64,000 nucleotides of DNA from Siphonodentalium dalli (GCA_032622095.1 CP136064.1:253894484-253958483), one strand, 5' to 3'; positions 22,715 to 31,863 are shown, counted from the stretch's first letter. The notes: a model not told the origin generated them from the letters alone. Translations and numbers: made by a program.

Positions 22715-22905
22715 GTTACTCCCAGTGAATTCGCCTGCAGTCAGTGTGACAAGGTGTATACTCAGAAGAAAACCCTCTCTCGCCACTCACGGCGCAACAC
22801 GGCGGTATTCAATACCCGTGTTCAAAATGCGGTAAACTGTTCAAATACAGAAGCGATAGCGTGAAACACGAGAAGACCTGCGGAAGTGTGTTGCATTATG
22901 ACAAG
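22715..22905 (+). pseudogene. Duplicated zinc-finger exon carrying a one-base frameshift
   Basis: Strongly similar to 23072-23240: ...FACSQCDKVYTQKKTLSRH then, one base out of frame, YPCSKCGKLFKYRSD. The end is CAAG|GTATGT, a good donor. At 191 bases it is one short of a multiple of three, because a base is missing near 22796 relative to the sister exon. Skipping it (22602 to 23072) restores an open frame, so the transcript could avoid it. It arose by duplication of a two-finger exon. Confidence 0.7.
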
Positions 22906-23071
22906 GTATGTATTATATATGTTTAAAGGCAAAAAATAAAAAAATAAAAAAACTTTTGCTGTAGGTGGGATAGCTATTATGTAATTATATACCAAATAGA
23001 TACCTACATATATATATACATATATATATATATACAACGCAGTATGATTATTTTGTTTTTATTATTTTCAG

Positions 23072-24938
23072 GAGACTGTATTCGCTTGTGATCAGTGTGA
23101 CAAAGTGTATACCGAGAAGAAAAACCTCTCTGTACACGTACGTGTACAACACGACGGCGTTCAATATCCATGCTCAAAATGTAGTAAAGTATACAAATAC
23201 AGAAGCGATATGGTGAAACACGAGAAGGTATGCCCAGGTACTTCCGCCCGTATCTCGTATTCGTGTTCAATATGTTCCAAGTCTTTCGAAGATAAAAGCA
23301 ACAAGAAGAGACACGAACGGGTATGCGTCGGTACCGACCACGTGTGTGACGTTTGTCAAATGAGGTGTTCTACGGCGGGGGGACTCAGACAACATCACGA
23401 CACTCATCAACGACAACAGAAAAGAAAACGTAGCGATATAACTTATTCCGTAGCGGCCAAACGCCCTAAAAGAAAAGTATCAATAAATTGTTATTGCTGT
23501 CGTCAATGCACCGAAAAATTCCCTGATCGACACGAGTTATATCTGCACAGAAAAAATATACACTTTCAAACCGGAGGTGGTATACAGAAAACACCGTGGG
23601 GAGACCAGCCACCGCCTTGGCGAGATAACACCGGAGCGAATGACTCTGATTTAGAAGAAGTGTATTTAGCTAATAGGGACACCATATTACAACAACACAA
23701 AAAAGGAGCGATATATAACTTATACAATTTCCCACTAAGCAACGAGGTCACTATAAAAACACTGATCACTTGTATAAGAAAAATATATAAGGACAAGAAA
23801 AGCGCTATGCGTCTAAACCTAATGTTCGGAGTAATATTGAAGAACAAAGATAATGGCAGATACCGCTACTACGCCCCGTATAAGAACAGCGCCGTATTTG
23901 ATACCCCTGTGTACCTTTCCAGGAGGGCGGATATCAGAAAGTTGAAATCCAGATTGAGTGAAACGGATATGACCGCAGTTCTCCTGAAATCGAGACCCGA
24001 CACCGCCTGGGTTCCGGTGTTAATAACCAACGTAAATTTCGAGGTTTTCGGCTTGAACTATCCAGTAGGAAGAGGGGCCGTCCCAGATTATCTCACGCGA
24101 AAGATGAGTATTCACACTCTAATCAACAATGTACAAGGCGGACGACGATACAACGACAACCTATGCGCTTTTCGCTGTATCGCGCTCCACAAAGGATATA
24201 AACTTTATAATCTGGAAAATGCGACCAAGCAATATTTCAGTGAGTGGAAAAAGTATAAATCAATCGGCAAGCGATTCGACGGAGTATGCTTCGAAGAGTT
24301 TCCCGAACTCGAAAAGTTGTTCAATCTAAACCTGGAGGCCTATAGTTTGAACGAAGAGGGTTTCGCCGTATCAGTGTACACGTCCAGGGGAAAGCACGAT
24401 ACAACCCTATACGTCAATATTCACGAAAATCATATGATGTATATAAAGAATTTCCCTCAATATGCGAGCAAGTACCAATGCGTGAACTGCGATCGCCACT
24501 TTCCGAAAGCTCGTGACTTACGACGACACCAAGTAATTTGCGTCAACCAGACGGAGTTCGTATACCCCGGTGGTTTTTACAAGGATTTCGAAAGCATCTT
24601 CGTCCAGTTGGAACAACAAGGCATACACGTACCGAAGAACGAGCGAATATACCCGTGGTTTATTTGTTTCGATTACGAGTCGCTGCTTCAAAAGGTGGAC
24701 AATGACAAGCCCGGTCAGAATCTGGAATGGATTCAGAGACACGTACCCGTAAGCGTGTCTATCTGCAGTAATATCGAAGGACATACCGAACCTTTCTGTA
24801 TAGTGGAACCCGACACTAATACTCTGGTGGAATGTATGGTGGCTTCTATGTACGAGATATACGCGACCGTCTCTGAGTTGGCGGAGGATAAATGGGGTTG
24901 GGTGGTGCAAGAAATTAACGAGAAAATAAAGGCTGAGA

Positions 24939-24969
<31 letters not shown>

Positions 24970-26608
24970 GGATGATGATGATGACGGCGGTAAGAAGAAG
25001 AGGAAGAAGCACACAACCTTAAGTAGTTTACTCGGCAAATTCTCTCAATATATGTCTCAAGTCCCCGTCCTGGGATTTAACTCATCAAACTATGACTTGA
25101 ATTTGATTAAGATTTGCCTAGCCAGACATTTGAACTTACACGACGAGGAGCGAGTTTTCGTGGTCAAGAAGAACAACTCGTACATGTGTATAGCTTCTAA
25201 GCGACTCAAATTCCTCGATATATCTCATTACCTATCGCCGGGTTCGTCTTACGTAAAATTCCTCAAGGCGTACGACGTCAAAGAAACGAAAGGCTTCTTT
25301 CCCTACGACTTTTTTGACGATATCGACAAGTTGAATGCGAAGCGACTACCGCCTCACGAAGCCTTCTACAACTCGATGTCAAAATCAAATATCAGCGAAG
25401 CCGACTACGCTTACTGTCAGCTCGTGTGGGAAACCGAAGGCATGGCGACCTTTAAAGATTTTCTCATATGGTACAACAACAGAGACGTCAAACCCTTCGT
25501 GACTGCGGTCGAACGTTTGCAAACGTTTTATTTCGATCAAAATATCGACGTCTTCAAAACCGCTATATCAGTACCCGGAATCGCCAGGCAATTGGCCTTT
25601 CGTGCCGCGCGTGAAAACGATGCGAACTTCGCGCTGTTCGGAAAGAACGATTCGTCTTTGTTCAAAACGGTGAAGGATAATCTCACGGGAGGGCCCGCTA
25701 TAATCTTTACGAGAAATCACTGCGGCGGAAAAACATTTATCAGAGCCGGGAGCGATTTATGTCAATCAGTACAGGGTTTCGACGCCAACGCCCTTTACTT
25801 GAATTCCTTCGAGAAAGCGATGGCGGTCGGTGCTTATATTATAAGAAGGGCCGAGAACGAATTCAAACCCGAATTACGAGATAAATTCTTATCCGCCTAC
25901 CATTGGATGGATTGGCTCACGCGTCACGAAGGTCTAGATATCCAACACAAAATGAACAGCGGCTTCGAAGTACGAATCGGCAAGTTTCCGGTCGACGGTT
26001 TTCAACCGGCTAAAGACGAGCACGGTCGAGCGATTATCTTCCAATTCCACGGCTGTTGGTTTCACGGACATTCGGGTTGTTCAGTCACCCGTAATATAAC
26101 GAACGAGAAATGGTTGAAGACTAGAGAAGCCAAATTTAAAAAAACGAACGAGACCACCGAATATTTCCGAAGTTTGGGTTACGAAGTTAGAGAAATATGG
26201 GAATGCGAATATAAAGAATACTGCCGAAATACTCCGAAGATCTACCAATTCATCAACGCTACGAGGCCTCAATTTTTCCGTCGCCACAGACAACGGGTGA
26301 GCGAGGAAGAGATTTTGAAAGGTATCACGGACGACGAGCTGTTCGGAATGATCGAGGTCGATATAGAAGTTCCCGTCGAATGGCCGACTTCGCTGCCCTC
26401 GACACCCGCACTCGATCCTCGCGAATATTTCGCTGAAATGTCCCCGATTTTCTGCAACACCGATATTCCCTTCGACGCTATCGGCGAGCATATGCAAGAT
26501 CACGTGCGGGAGCACGATCTTTCGCAAAAGCCGCGACGTCTCTTGGTCGGAGGTATGAAGGCCAGGCAAATTTTGTTGGCGAGCCCTCTGCTTAAGTCGA
26601 TTAAATAG
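23072..26608 (+). CDS. POLB: Zinc-finger-fused family-B DNA polymerase, C-terminally truncated
   Basis: The main exon follows TTTTCAG at 23065-23071. A start at the GTG (23105) would cut a zinc finger, so translation enters by splicing. With that GTG as residue 1: four C2H2-type fingers lie within ~1-155, another at ~459-480. Exonuclease motif I is FDYES (D523, E525) and exonuclease motif II is NSSNYDLN (D664). A run of Asp/Glu at ~613-627 is followed by KKKRKK. Polymerase motif A is GFDANALYL (D893). An endonuclease-like insert FHGCWFHGH is at ~982 and LGYEVREIWECE at ~1024-1035. The protein stops at residue 1167, just after a conserved SPLLK, before the expected motif B (KxxxNSxYG) and motif C (DTD). 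It therefore lacks essential polymerase catalytic residues. Role in the family: protein-primed replication of the element. This copy should keep the fold of the exonuclease and part of the palm only. Confidence 0.93.
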
Positions 26609-27573
26609 GTTTCTCCCTTGTAGGCCTTGCTCAGCTGATTCTGATAGAACGTACCGGTAATGATTTCTCCGGAATAGTCTTTCAGACGGAATTGCGGAAT
26701 ACCCTGTTTCATAAATCTCTCCGTTATAACGAATAATTCGCGGGTCCAACGTTCGTCGTATTCTCTCTGAAACGTGCTGCGTAGGTACGATATCCGGACT
26801 AAATCCCCCACTTTGAACTTATATTTTAGTCGTTTGTTAACCTCGTTGGTTTGATATAGTAAATTCCACAGGGCTGCGGAGTCGTTTCGTTTGACGCTCG
26901 CCGGTCGTTTCTTGATAGTGCGATGATAGGTATTATTATAACTTTCGGTAACTCGGGCGAGTACGTTGACCCATTTATGCGTCTGGTTATGGGTCATATA
27001 ACGGGTGAGACGCATTTTTATACTTTTAATCGCTCGTTCCGCGTAGTTGGCTTTACCGATATTGTTGGTGGTGAAATAATCAACGCGTTTAGATTTAAGG
27101 TATCTTTTGAATTGAACATTGACGTACTCGGTGCCTGGGTCAGATCTTATCTTTTGCGGAACTCTTCCGTCCGAGAATATAGTTTCAAAAGCTCGTACTA
27201 TTTCCTTAGCGGTCTTCGTCCGCAGTGGTACTGTCCATACGTACTTAGACATAATATCTATAGCCAAGGCGAAATATAAATAACCGTCGTTATCTAGTCC
27301 GTACTTTTCCATATACGCGGTGTCTACGTCCCATTGGTAATCCACGGACGGCGCTACGACTTTCCTTCTCCGGAACTTTCGTTTTTCTTCTTTGTGTAGG
27401 GAATAGCTTTCTTGTTTAGAAAGCCAATCTTTTATTTTGTTTCTATTCAAGACGAATTTACCTTCCTTACGGGTTATTCTATACAGCTTGTCGGCTCCGG
27501 CGTACGCAGCTGCGTGGGTAGGGTCATAATATATAGTCTTCAGGTACTCTTCGTATTTCATAATTTCAACCAC
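26500..27573 (-). CDS. INT: Polinton integrase (retroviral rve type), C-terminal region replaced
   Basis: 357 residues. The rve core has WDVDTA (D82/D84), SDPGTEY (D145) and NYAERAIKSIK (E179), the three acidic residues that bind metal for strand transfer. An SH3-like C-terminal segment follows (FKVGDLVRIS). Residues to about 323 read as integrase up to the start of the usual C-terminal chromodomain-like region. The last ~34 residues are antisense to PolB, so the natural end is missing. The start ATG at 27573 overlaps the end of the upstream 114-residue gene by 16 bases. The catalytic core looks complete, so strand-transfer activity is possible, but targeting through the lost end would not be. 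Confidence 0.93.
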   Translation of the reverse strand: MVEIMKYEEYLKTIYYDPTHAAAYAGADKLYRITRKEGKFVLNRNKIKDWLSKQESYSLHKEEKRKFRRRKVVAPSVDYQWDVDTAYMEKYGLDNDGYLYFALAIDIMSKYVWTVPLRTKTAKEIVRAFETIFSDGRVPQKIRSDPGTEYVNVQFKRYLKSKRVDYFTTNNIGKANYAERAIKSIKMRLTRYMTHNQTHKWVNVLARVTESYNNTYHRTIKKRPASVKRNDSAALWNLLYQTNEVNKRLKYKFKVGDLVRISYLRSTFQREYDERWTRELFVITERFMKQGIPQFRLKDYSGEIITGTFYQNQLSKAYKGETYLIDLSRGLANKICLAFIPPTKRRRGFCERSCSRT

Positions 27574-27902
27574 TTAAGTCTTTTCTGTTTAGATGATTTA
27601 TTTCTCTTTCGCTTCAGCGGAATTCCGGGCGGCGGTGGTAAGGAGATACCTAAACCTAATTGCGTTTTATACGCCTCTGTTTGAGTGGACCGGGTGGCGA
27701 CTTCTTGTTCAGATTTATTGCTTTGCTTTTGAGTGGATCGGGTGGCGACTTCTTCAGATTTATTGAATTCCTTTATCGAGTAGTCGGGTTTAATTCGGGG
27801 TTCGTGAGTTGTTATGGCCTTATAGTCATTATTTACGACCTCGTCCTGACCCGACAGTAGGTGTTGAAATCTTTCATTCGATAGTAATACCACTTTTTTC
27901 AT
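27558..27902 (-). CDS. Small basic Polinton protein of unknown function
   Basis: 114 residues beginning MKKVVLLSNERFQHLL, then a polar middle with a near-duplicated block (NKSEEVATRSTQ / NKSEQEVATRSTQ, encoded by repeated DNA), a Pro run, and a very basic C-terminus (KRKRNKSSKQKRLKWLKL). It lies between ATPase and integrase, overlapping the latter's start. The basic tail suggests nucleic-acid binding or a nuclear signal. I recognise no family. Confidence 0.75.
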   Translation of the reverse strand: MKKVVLLSNERFQHLLSGQDEVVNNDYKAITTHEPRIKPDYSIKEFNKSEEVATRSTQKQSNKSEQEVATRSTQTEAYKTQLGLGISLPPPPGIPLKRKRNKSSKQKRLKWLKL

Positions 27903-27945
27903 CTCGACTCTACGCGTTCACAGACGCTTATGGTTAGATTTTTTT

Positions 27946-28587
27946 TTACGCGCTCTGATATATAATGGTATCCTCGCCGGGAAATATTTTGGATCTTACT
28001 CGATACGCGTCGTCAGATGTGGGCGCTAAATCGAGTACTAGGTACCGGAAATTTTCTGAGGTGGCGTCTCTGTACGCTTCTAATATAAATTTACTTTGAC
28101 CCGGAAAGGCCTGACGGGCTAAATACTGCAACTGGGTAACGTCTCGAGGATTCTTCATAAGCACGTTTATATGAGTATTGAGATTGATAGTTCTTCCGTA
28201 CCGCCCCTTGTTGAATTGGTTTTGATTCAGATATATCACCGTCAGATTACGGTGATGCATACCTTTCACAAATAGATTCTCCATCTCGCTCGATGATAAC
28301 ACGGTATCCATCAAGTCATCCAAAACGACCACGTTACATTTATTCGAATCTGATATATCTCTCAAATCTTTTTCATCGGGTACACCCTCACGAAACGAAA
28401 TAAACGAGAGTTCTCTAGCTATTTGATCGTACAAAGGTTGATATATTCCGTAACAATATAGTACACGATCTGGTGTTTGTGAGAACATTTCATCTTTATA
28501 TTTCAACAAACGATACAACCAAGTAGTTTTTCCCGAACACGTAGCTCCGGAAATAGCTATCGACGTGTTGCTCGTAAAAGGATACAT
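27946..28587 (-). CDS. ATP: Packaging-type ATPase (FtsK/A32-like), Polinton ATP protein
   Basis: 213 residues. Walker A is GATCSGKTT (14-22). Walker B is VVVLDDL (86-92). A conserved polar motif IYLNQNQF lies at 118-125, and a downstream NPRDVTQLQYLARQ fits the family. The group pumps genomic DNA into preformed capsids in Polintons and nucleo-cytoplasmic DNA viruses. The gene is intact although no capsid gene is visible here, which supports recent loss of the capsid block rather than long evolution without it. An AT-rich stretch with TATATAAATT lies ~25 bp upstream of the ATG. Confidence 0.93.
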   Translation of the reverse strand: MYPFTSNTSIAISGATCSGKTTWLYRLLKYKDEMFSQTPDRVLYCYGIYQPLYDQIARELSFISFREGVPDEKDLRDISDSNKCNVVVLDDLMDTVLSSSEMENLFVKGMHHRNLTVIYLNQNQFNKGRYGRTINLNTHINVLMKNPRDVTQLQYLARQAFPGQSKFILEAYRDATSENFRYLVLDLAPTSDDAYRVRSKIFPGEDTIIYQSA

Positions 28588-28871
28588 AGTTGAATAACCG
28601 TTATCGGCGGTATTAATGCTAATTTATATATGTAATAAAAGGTAAGAGAGATATATCGATCGAATAGTGGGGGGGGGGGTAATAATAAAAGACTAAAACG
28701 CACAATCATTAAATACGTATATTGTTTAATCCATTATAGAATATAGTACTTCCTTTCCACGAAAAAGTTGTTTCCTTGACGACGTCTCTAATATTAGTTC
28801 GTGAGTTTTTTTTTTTTTTGTATATATCCGATAGCCCCTAGTTCAGTGTTCGGGATTCGTGTTCATAAACA

Positions 28872-29627
28872 TCAGAGTACTTCTTTTCGAATATCAGAAT
28901 CGGTGATAACGATATTTTGAAATTGTTCGTACGTCACCGTCCTTTCAATGTTTTTGGCTTCGTCTTTAAACACACGAAATAACTCGCTTTCATCGGTTCT
29001 ATTGAAAGCGATAGCGAATAACTCCGGCCACATTTGGTTCGGCTGTAAACACACGTCGTGATCGTTTTGGCTGGGTCTGTTATTTATACAGCCGTAACAA
29101 GCTTTTTCCACTTCAACGCGTAATTGCTTTCGAACCAGTTCGGCGTAAATGGTAATTAACATTCCACGTAGATCGTCACAGTGTGTGGCCGGAACGGGTG
29201 TTAATAGCTCTTCCTGTTCCTTTATACTTTGATCTATATTCTGCATATTCTTCTTCAATTCGTCCACTTCTTTAGTTTTGAGAGTGATTCCGTACGATGA
29301 CGGGTTGAGATTTCCGTCGTTTCGATAAAACTTGCGGATATGTATTAGGGTACATCCCGCGTAAATACAAACGTTGATATATCTGGCCCTTCCTAAATAA
29401 ATCATATCCGTTTCCGTCCCGTCTATTCCTTGAATACGACTGTGAATTTCGTATTCGATAACGGCTAAGTTCGCTTTAAGAATTTCGTATTCTCCGATAT
29501 GCAGACTGATCCCGGTTTTAGAAGGTTTAAGTGTTCCATCTTGCGAATAATATTTCCTTATATGTACATTCACTATACCCTCGTAGGACGACACGTCTGC
29601 GTAAATATCTCTACTGAGGTAAAACAT
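28872..29627 (-). CDS. Tandem PC4-like (p15 coactivator) domain protein
   Basis: 251 residues with two similar halves in the N-terminal 130. Residues ~18-58 contain VNVHIRKYYSQDGTLKPSK-TGISL, and ~84-130 contain LIHIRKFYRNDGNLNPSS-YGITL (both shown with a break). The pattern I-R-x-(Y/F)-Y-x-x-(D)-G-x-L-x-P-x-x-x-G-I-x-L matches the PC4/Sub1 fold, which binds single-stranded DNA as a dimer. A covalent tandem would mimic the dimer. Residues ~140-251 hold a Cys/His-containing segment (CYGCINNRPSQNDHDVC) that might bind zinc. A role in single-strand binding during replication or in late transcription is inferred. A TATA-like box lies ~45 bp upstream. Confidence 0.8.
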   Translation of the reverse strand: MFYLSRDIYADVSSYEGIVNVHIRKYYSQDGTLKPSKTGISLHIGEYEILKANLAVIEYEIHSRIQGIDGTETDMIYLGRARYINVCIYAGCTLIHIRKFYRNDGNLNPSSYGITLKTKEVDELKKNMQNIDQSIKEQEELLTPVPATHCDDLRGMLITIYAELVRKQLRVEVEKACYGCINNRPSQNDHDVCLQPNQMWPELFAIAFNRTDESELFRVFKDEAKNIERTVTYEQFQNIVITDSDIRKEVL

Positions 29628-29670
29628 TTTTGTTCCCTGGAGAAAATAACAGAATATACTAAACGTTCTT

Positions 29671-29680
29671 CCTTTATATA
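29671..29680 (-). promoter_or_regulatory. TATA-like box of the PC4-domain gene
   Basis: Minus-strand TATATAAAGG lies 44-53 bp upstream of the ATG at 29627. Confidence 0.5.
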
Positions 29681-29765
29681 CCGGTAGCTGAACCGGCTCG
29701 AACCGGTTTTTATCCAGATTACCTCCCGCTCAGCGTTATAGCGGGTGTGTTATATATAGAACTTC

Positions 29766-30026
29766 CTAATTAGGTTGTACGTCGACGGTGCGTTGTATAG
29801 ACGGGGCCGGTAGCATATAACCCAAGCATCCGCTTACTAAACTCGTCCAGAACGCCGTCTGATTTGTTCCTGCACTTAGATTTACCAAGCTTACGACGAT
29901 CACTATCATAATAACAGTTACCTGGCAGAAATATACAATTTGCGCTCGAGAAATTTCTCTACCCATCCAATCCCATTTAGTCGATCCGTTGGACGTCGCT
30001 CTCTCTATGGTGTCAACGTCATCCAT
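29766..30026 (-). CDS. Small two-segment membrane protein of the Polinton
   Basis: 86 residues. A polar N-terminus (to ~28) precedes a strongly hydrophobic helix (about IVYFCQVTVIMIVIVVSLV, 30-48) and a second hydrophobic stretch (FWTSLVSGCLGYMLPAP, ~58-74). The pattern resembles small membrane proteins I associate with Polinton-like elements of invertebrates, of unknown role (perhaps a virion or pore-like component). It sits 58 bp downstream of the kinase stop, consistent with a compact gene block. Confidence 0.75.
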   Translation of the reverse strand: MDDVDTIERATSNGSTKWDWMGREISRAQIVYFCQVTVIMIVIVVSLVNLSAGTNQTAFWTSLVSGCLGYMLPAPSIQRTVDVQPN

Positions 30027-30084
30027 GGCACGAAGTGATTAGGGAACTGACGGGTGTACTGCCCTCGCATTTTCTAATAAGTAT

Positions 30085-30747
30085 TTATTTTTGCGAGGTT
30101 TCGGAATACCCGCATAAAATTCTGTCTATATTACGTCGGATAATATTTTTCATCTCTGCCGCATTTACGTTACCATCGAGTATGATAACGGGAGCCGGTA
30201 CTAAAAACTTTGTTTGTTTTATAAGCCATTCCTCGTGCAATTGGTGAAGCGATTGAATATATTCCAAATTTATCGTCTCTTCCTCCTTTCTGGCTCGTGT
30301 TTTAATCCTGTCAGCGACAACTTGCGGTTTTGTTCGTAAATATATAATAAGGTCGGCTTTTATATACGAGTTTTGCAAAAGGGACACGAACCATTCCGTC
30401 AAAATATTATATTCTATTTCGGTCAGGTTGCCGCTTCGAAACATATTTTCTGTAAATATATAATGTCCGCTGTATAGTGACCTTTCCATAATTTTTATCG
30501 GCTCGGTAGTTTCTTGTTTGTGGCGTTCGGTAGATGTCAATTGAACGTAGGATTGAAACGTCATTGCCCACCTTTTTGCGTTCGTATACATTAATTCCAA
30601 AGCGTTGACGCCTCCTATATTCCTCCATCGTTCAACCGGTTCCGCGTTTATACTCACTCGCGGATCCTCTTGAAAATAACTAAGGAAAGTCGTTTTTCCC
30701 GCCCCTATATTACCTTCTACGCACACAGTGTATTTGCTTCCTTCCAT
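30085..30747 (-). CDS. Deoxynucleoside kinase (TK2/dCK/dGK family)
   Basis: 220 residues. The P-loop is GNIGAGKTT (12-20). The base-binding and catalytic region contains MERSLYSGHYIFTENM, in which ERS takes the place of the family's DRS. A lid-type Arg cluster reads DRIKTRARKEEE, followed by LEYIQSLHQLHEEWL. These enzymes phosphorylate deoxynucleosides and supply dNTP precursors. In an element with its own polymerase this would raise nucleotide supply in non-dividing cells. The gene has no intron, though animal host genes of this family usually do, so it is probably an old capture shaped by viral-type compaction. The ATG follows a GGGAAACAAA context. Confidence 0.92.
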   Translation of the reverse strand: MEGSKYTVCVEGNIGAGKTTFLSYFQEDPRVSINAEPVERWRNIGGVNALELMYTNAKRWAMTFQSYVQLTSTERHKQETTEPIKIMERSLYSGHYIFTENMFRSGNLTEIEYNILTEWFVSLLQNSYIKADLIIYLRTKPQVVADRIKTRARKEEETINLEYIQSLHQLHEEWLIKQTKFLVPAPVIILDGNVNAAEMKNIIRRNIDRILCGYSETSQK

Positions 30748-30863
30748 TTTGTTTCCCTCCTAGAATCATATAAAAATTTCGGTAAAAGGTAATTTTGTAT
30801 CTATATCCGGTATAACGTCCCAGTATAGATCTGGTTGGTCCTCCGGTGATGATATATTATCCA

Positions 30864-31172
30864 TTATAGGTTCTTTTTCCGGATATATGTCTGTTCTGGG
30901 TTGAATGATTTGTTTGCGCCTCCTTGATACTTTTGATAGTACGCTATATTGCTGGGTTGATACTGCGGTTTTTGTCTTTTTTGACGCAGAATAGCCGGTC
31001 GATATAGAGTGTTGGCCTTTGCTTTCTTGGTATTATTCTTTATTCTTTGATCTATTATATGTGCTCGTAATATAACCGCGTTATATTTTCCTTTTATAGT
31101 ACCAATATATAGCATAGGGATCTTTTTATCAGCGATATCGGTTAATAATTCGGTTACTCGAACGGCTTTCAT
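30864..31172 (-). CDS. First leftward Polinton gene: small basic protein, unknown
   Basis: 102 residues, begins MKAVRVTELLTDIADKK, and has a basic C-terminal half (QRIKNNTKKAKAN, KRQKPQYQPSN) with many Tyr, Gln and Lys. No family recognised. It is the first gene behind the right-end promoter region (TATATAAAT on the minus strand at ~31259-31268, about 90 bp upstream), so it could be an early product. A DNA-binding role is possible from charge only. Confidence 0.6.
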   Translation of the reverse strand: MKAVRVTELLTDIADKKIPMLYIGTIKGKYNAVILRAHIIDQRIKNNTKKAKANTLYRPAILRQKRQKPQYQPSNIAYYQKYQGGANKSFNPEQTYIRKKNL

Positions 31173-31258
31173 TTATCTTCTATATAATATCTTCCCCGTT
31201 GTGATGATAGCCGCTATGATAATACGTTGTTAGCTGTACTACTTTTGATGCTGGGGGG

Positions 31259-31268
31259 ATTTATATAA
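31259..31268 (-). promoter_or_regulatory. Candidate TATA box of the leftward gene block
   Basis: Minus-strand TATATAAATC, ~200 bp inside the right terminal repeat and ~90 bp upstream of the first leftward ATG. It mirrors the TATATAAA near the left end, giving one inward promoter per end. Confidence 0.5.
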
Positions 31269-31354
31269 GACGTGTTACTATAGTGTGTGACCTTGTTGCG
31301 GTGTGCTTATCTCATTAACCGAGTTGTTGTAACTGAAGTGCTGTTTGTCGATCA

Positions 31355-31461
31355 CGCGTTATTCTCGTGATAACCTTGACCGAGTTGTTGCGGAAATTGT
31401 TGTTTACCTATAACCTAGACGCATACGCCCCCCGATCACGCGCTAATGTCGTGATAACCTT
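31355..31461. repeat. Two extra iterons inside the right end only
   Basis: Minus-strand copies of the terminal-repeat iteron lie at 31355-31377 and 31439-31461. They extend the four in the right TIR to six, spaced 66-84 bp. The left end has only four. Sequence between them (CAACAA, GTCTAGGTTATA) also matches the longer degenerate unit. Confidence 0.8.
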
Positions 31462-31863
31462 CGCCGATTTGTTGTGGAAATATTTTTTTTTTTTACATAG
31501 ACGTACACGTGACGCGCTATTCTCGTGATAACCTTCGCCGAATGGTTGCCCGGGACTTAGACATACGCTCGTTGTTTATGCGCTATTATGGTGATAACCC
31601 GAGCCGAATCGTTATATATAACCTAGACATACTGGCCCCCCGATCACGCGCTATTCCCGTGATAACCGTGGCCCACTTGTTGCGGAAATATTTTGTTTGT
31701 CCTTGACCTAGTGGTACCCGCCACGATAACGCGCTATTCTGGTGATAACCTTCACCGATATATACACCCACGCGGCGTGACCCGTAACCCCTGATGGCAC
31801 AGGAACAGGCGCTTAGGGTTTAGGCAGTCAAACCATCTACCCGAAAGGGTAGACAATACTACT
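31462..31863 (-). repeat. Polinton right terminal inverted repeat
   Basis: Reverse complement of 20050-20451, identical as read, including the 12-base A-run and the near-terminal CTACCC/GGGTAG hairpin. Confidence 0.93.

Larger units (their letters stand above)
20050..31863. mobile_element. Polinton/Maverick-type element, 11.8 kb, internally deleted
   Basis: Seen: identical 402-bp inverted termini starting AGTAGTATTG, a 6-bp target duplication, and genes for PolB (rightward), integrase, packaging-type ATPase, deoxynucleoside kinase, a tandem PC4-domain protein and three small proteins (leftward). Known: PolB plus retroviral-type integrase plus packaging ATPase plus 6-bp duplication defines the Polinton group of virus-like self-synthesising transposons, usually 15-20 kb with capsid and protease genes. 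Inferred: the capsid and protease genes are absent because a deletion joined the 3' parts of PolB and integrase (see 26,500-26,608). The copy could not replicate itself but has intact ends. The two TIRs are identical as far as I can read, so insertion or terminal conversion is recent. Confidence 0.93.

Noticed and set aside
24518-25038. Open frames of 164 and 101 codons with Ile or Ser runs, opposite PolB
   Set aside because: The low-complexity runs are the complement of the Asp/Glu tract in PolB.
26500-26608. Natural convergent gene overlap of PolB and integrase
   Set aside because: Both proteins lose conserved C-terminal parts at the same point, so a deletion junction explains the data better than a designed overlap.
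26081-26749. 222-codon open frame opposite the PolB 3' end
   Set aside because: It lies antisense to well-supported PolB codons and overlaps integrase in another frame, with no recognisable motif.
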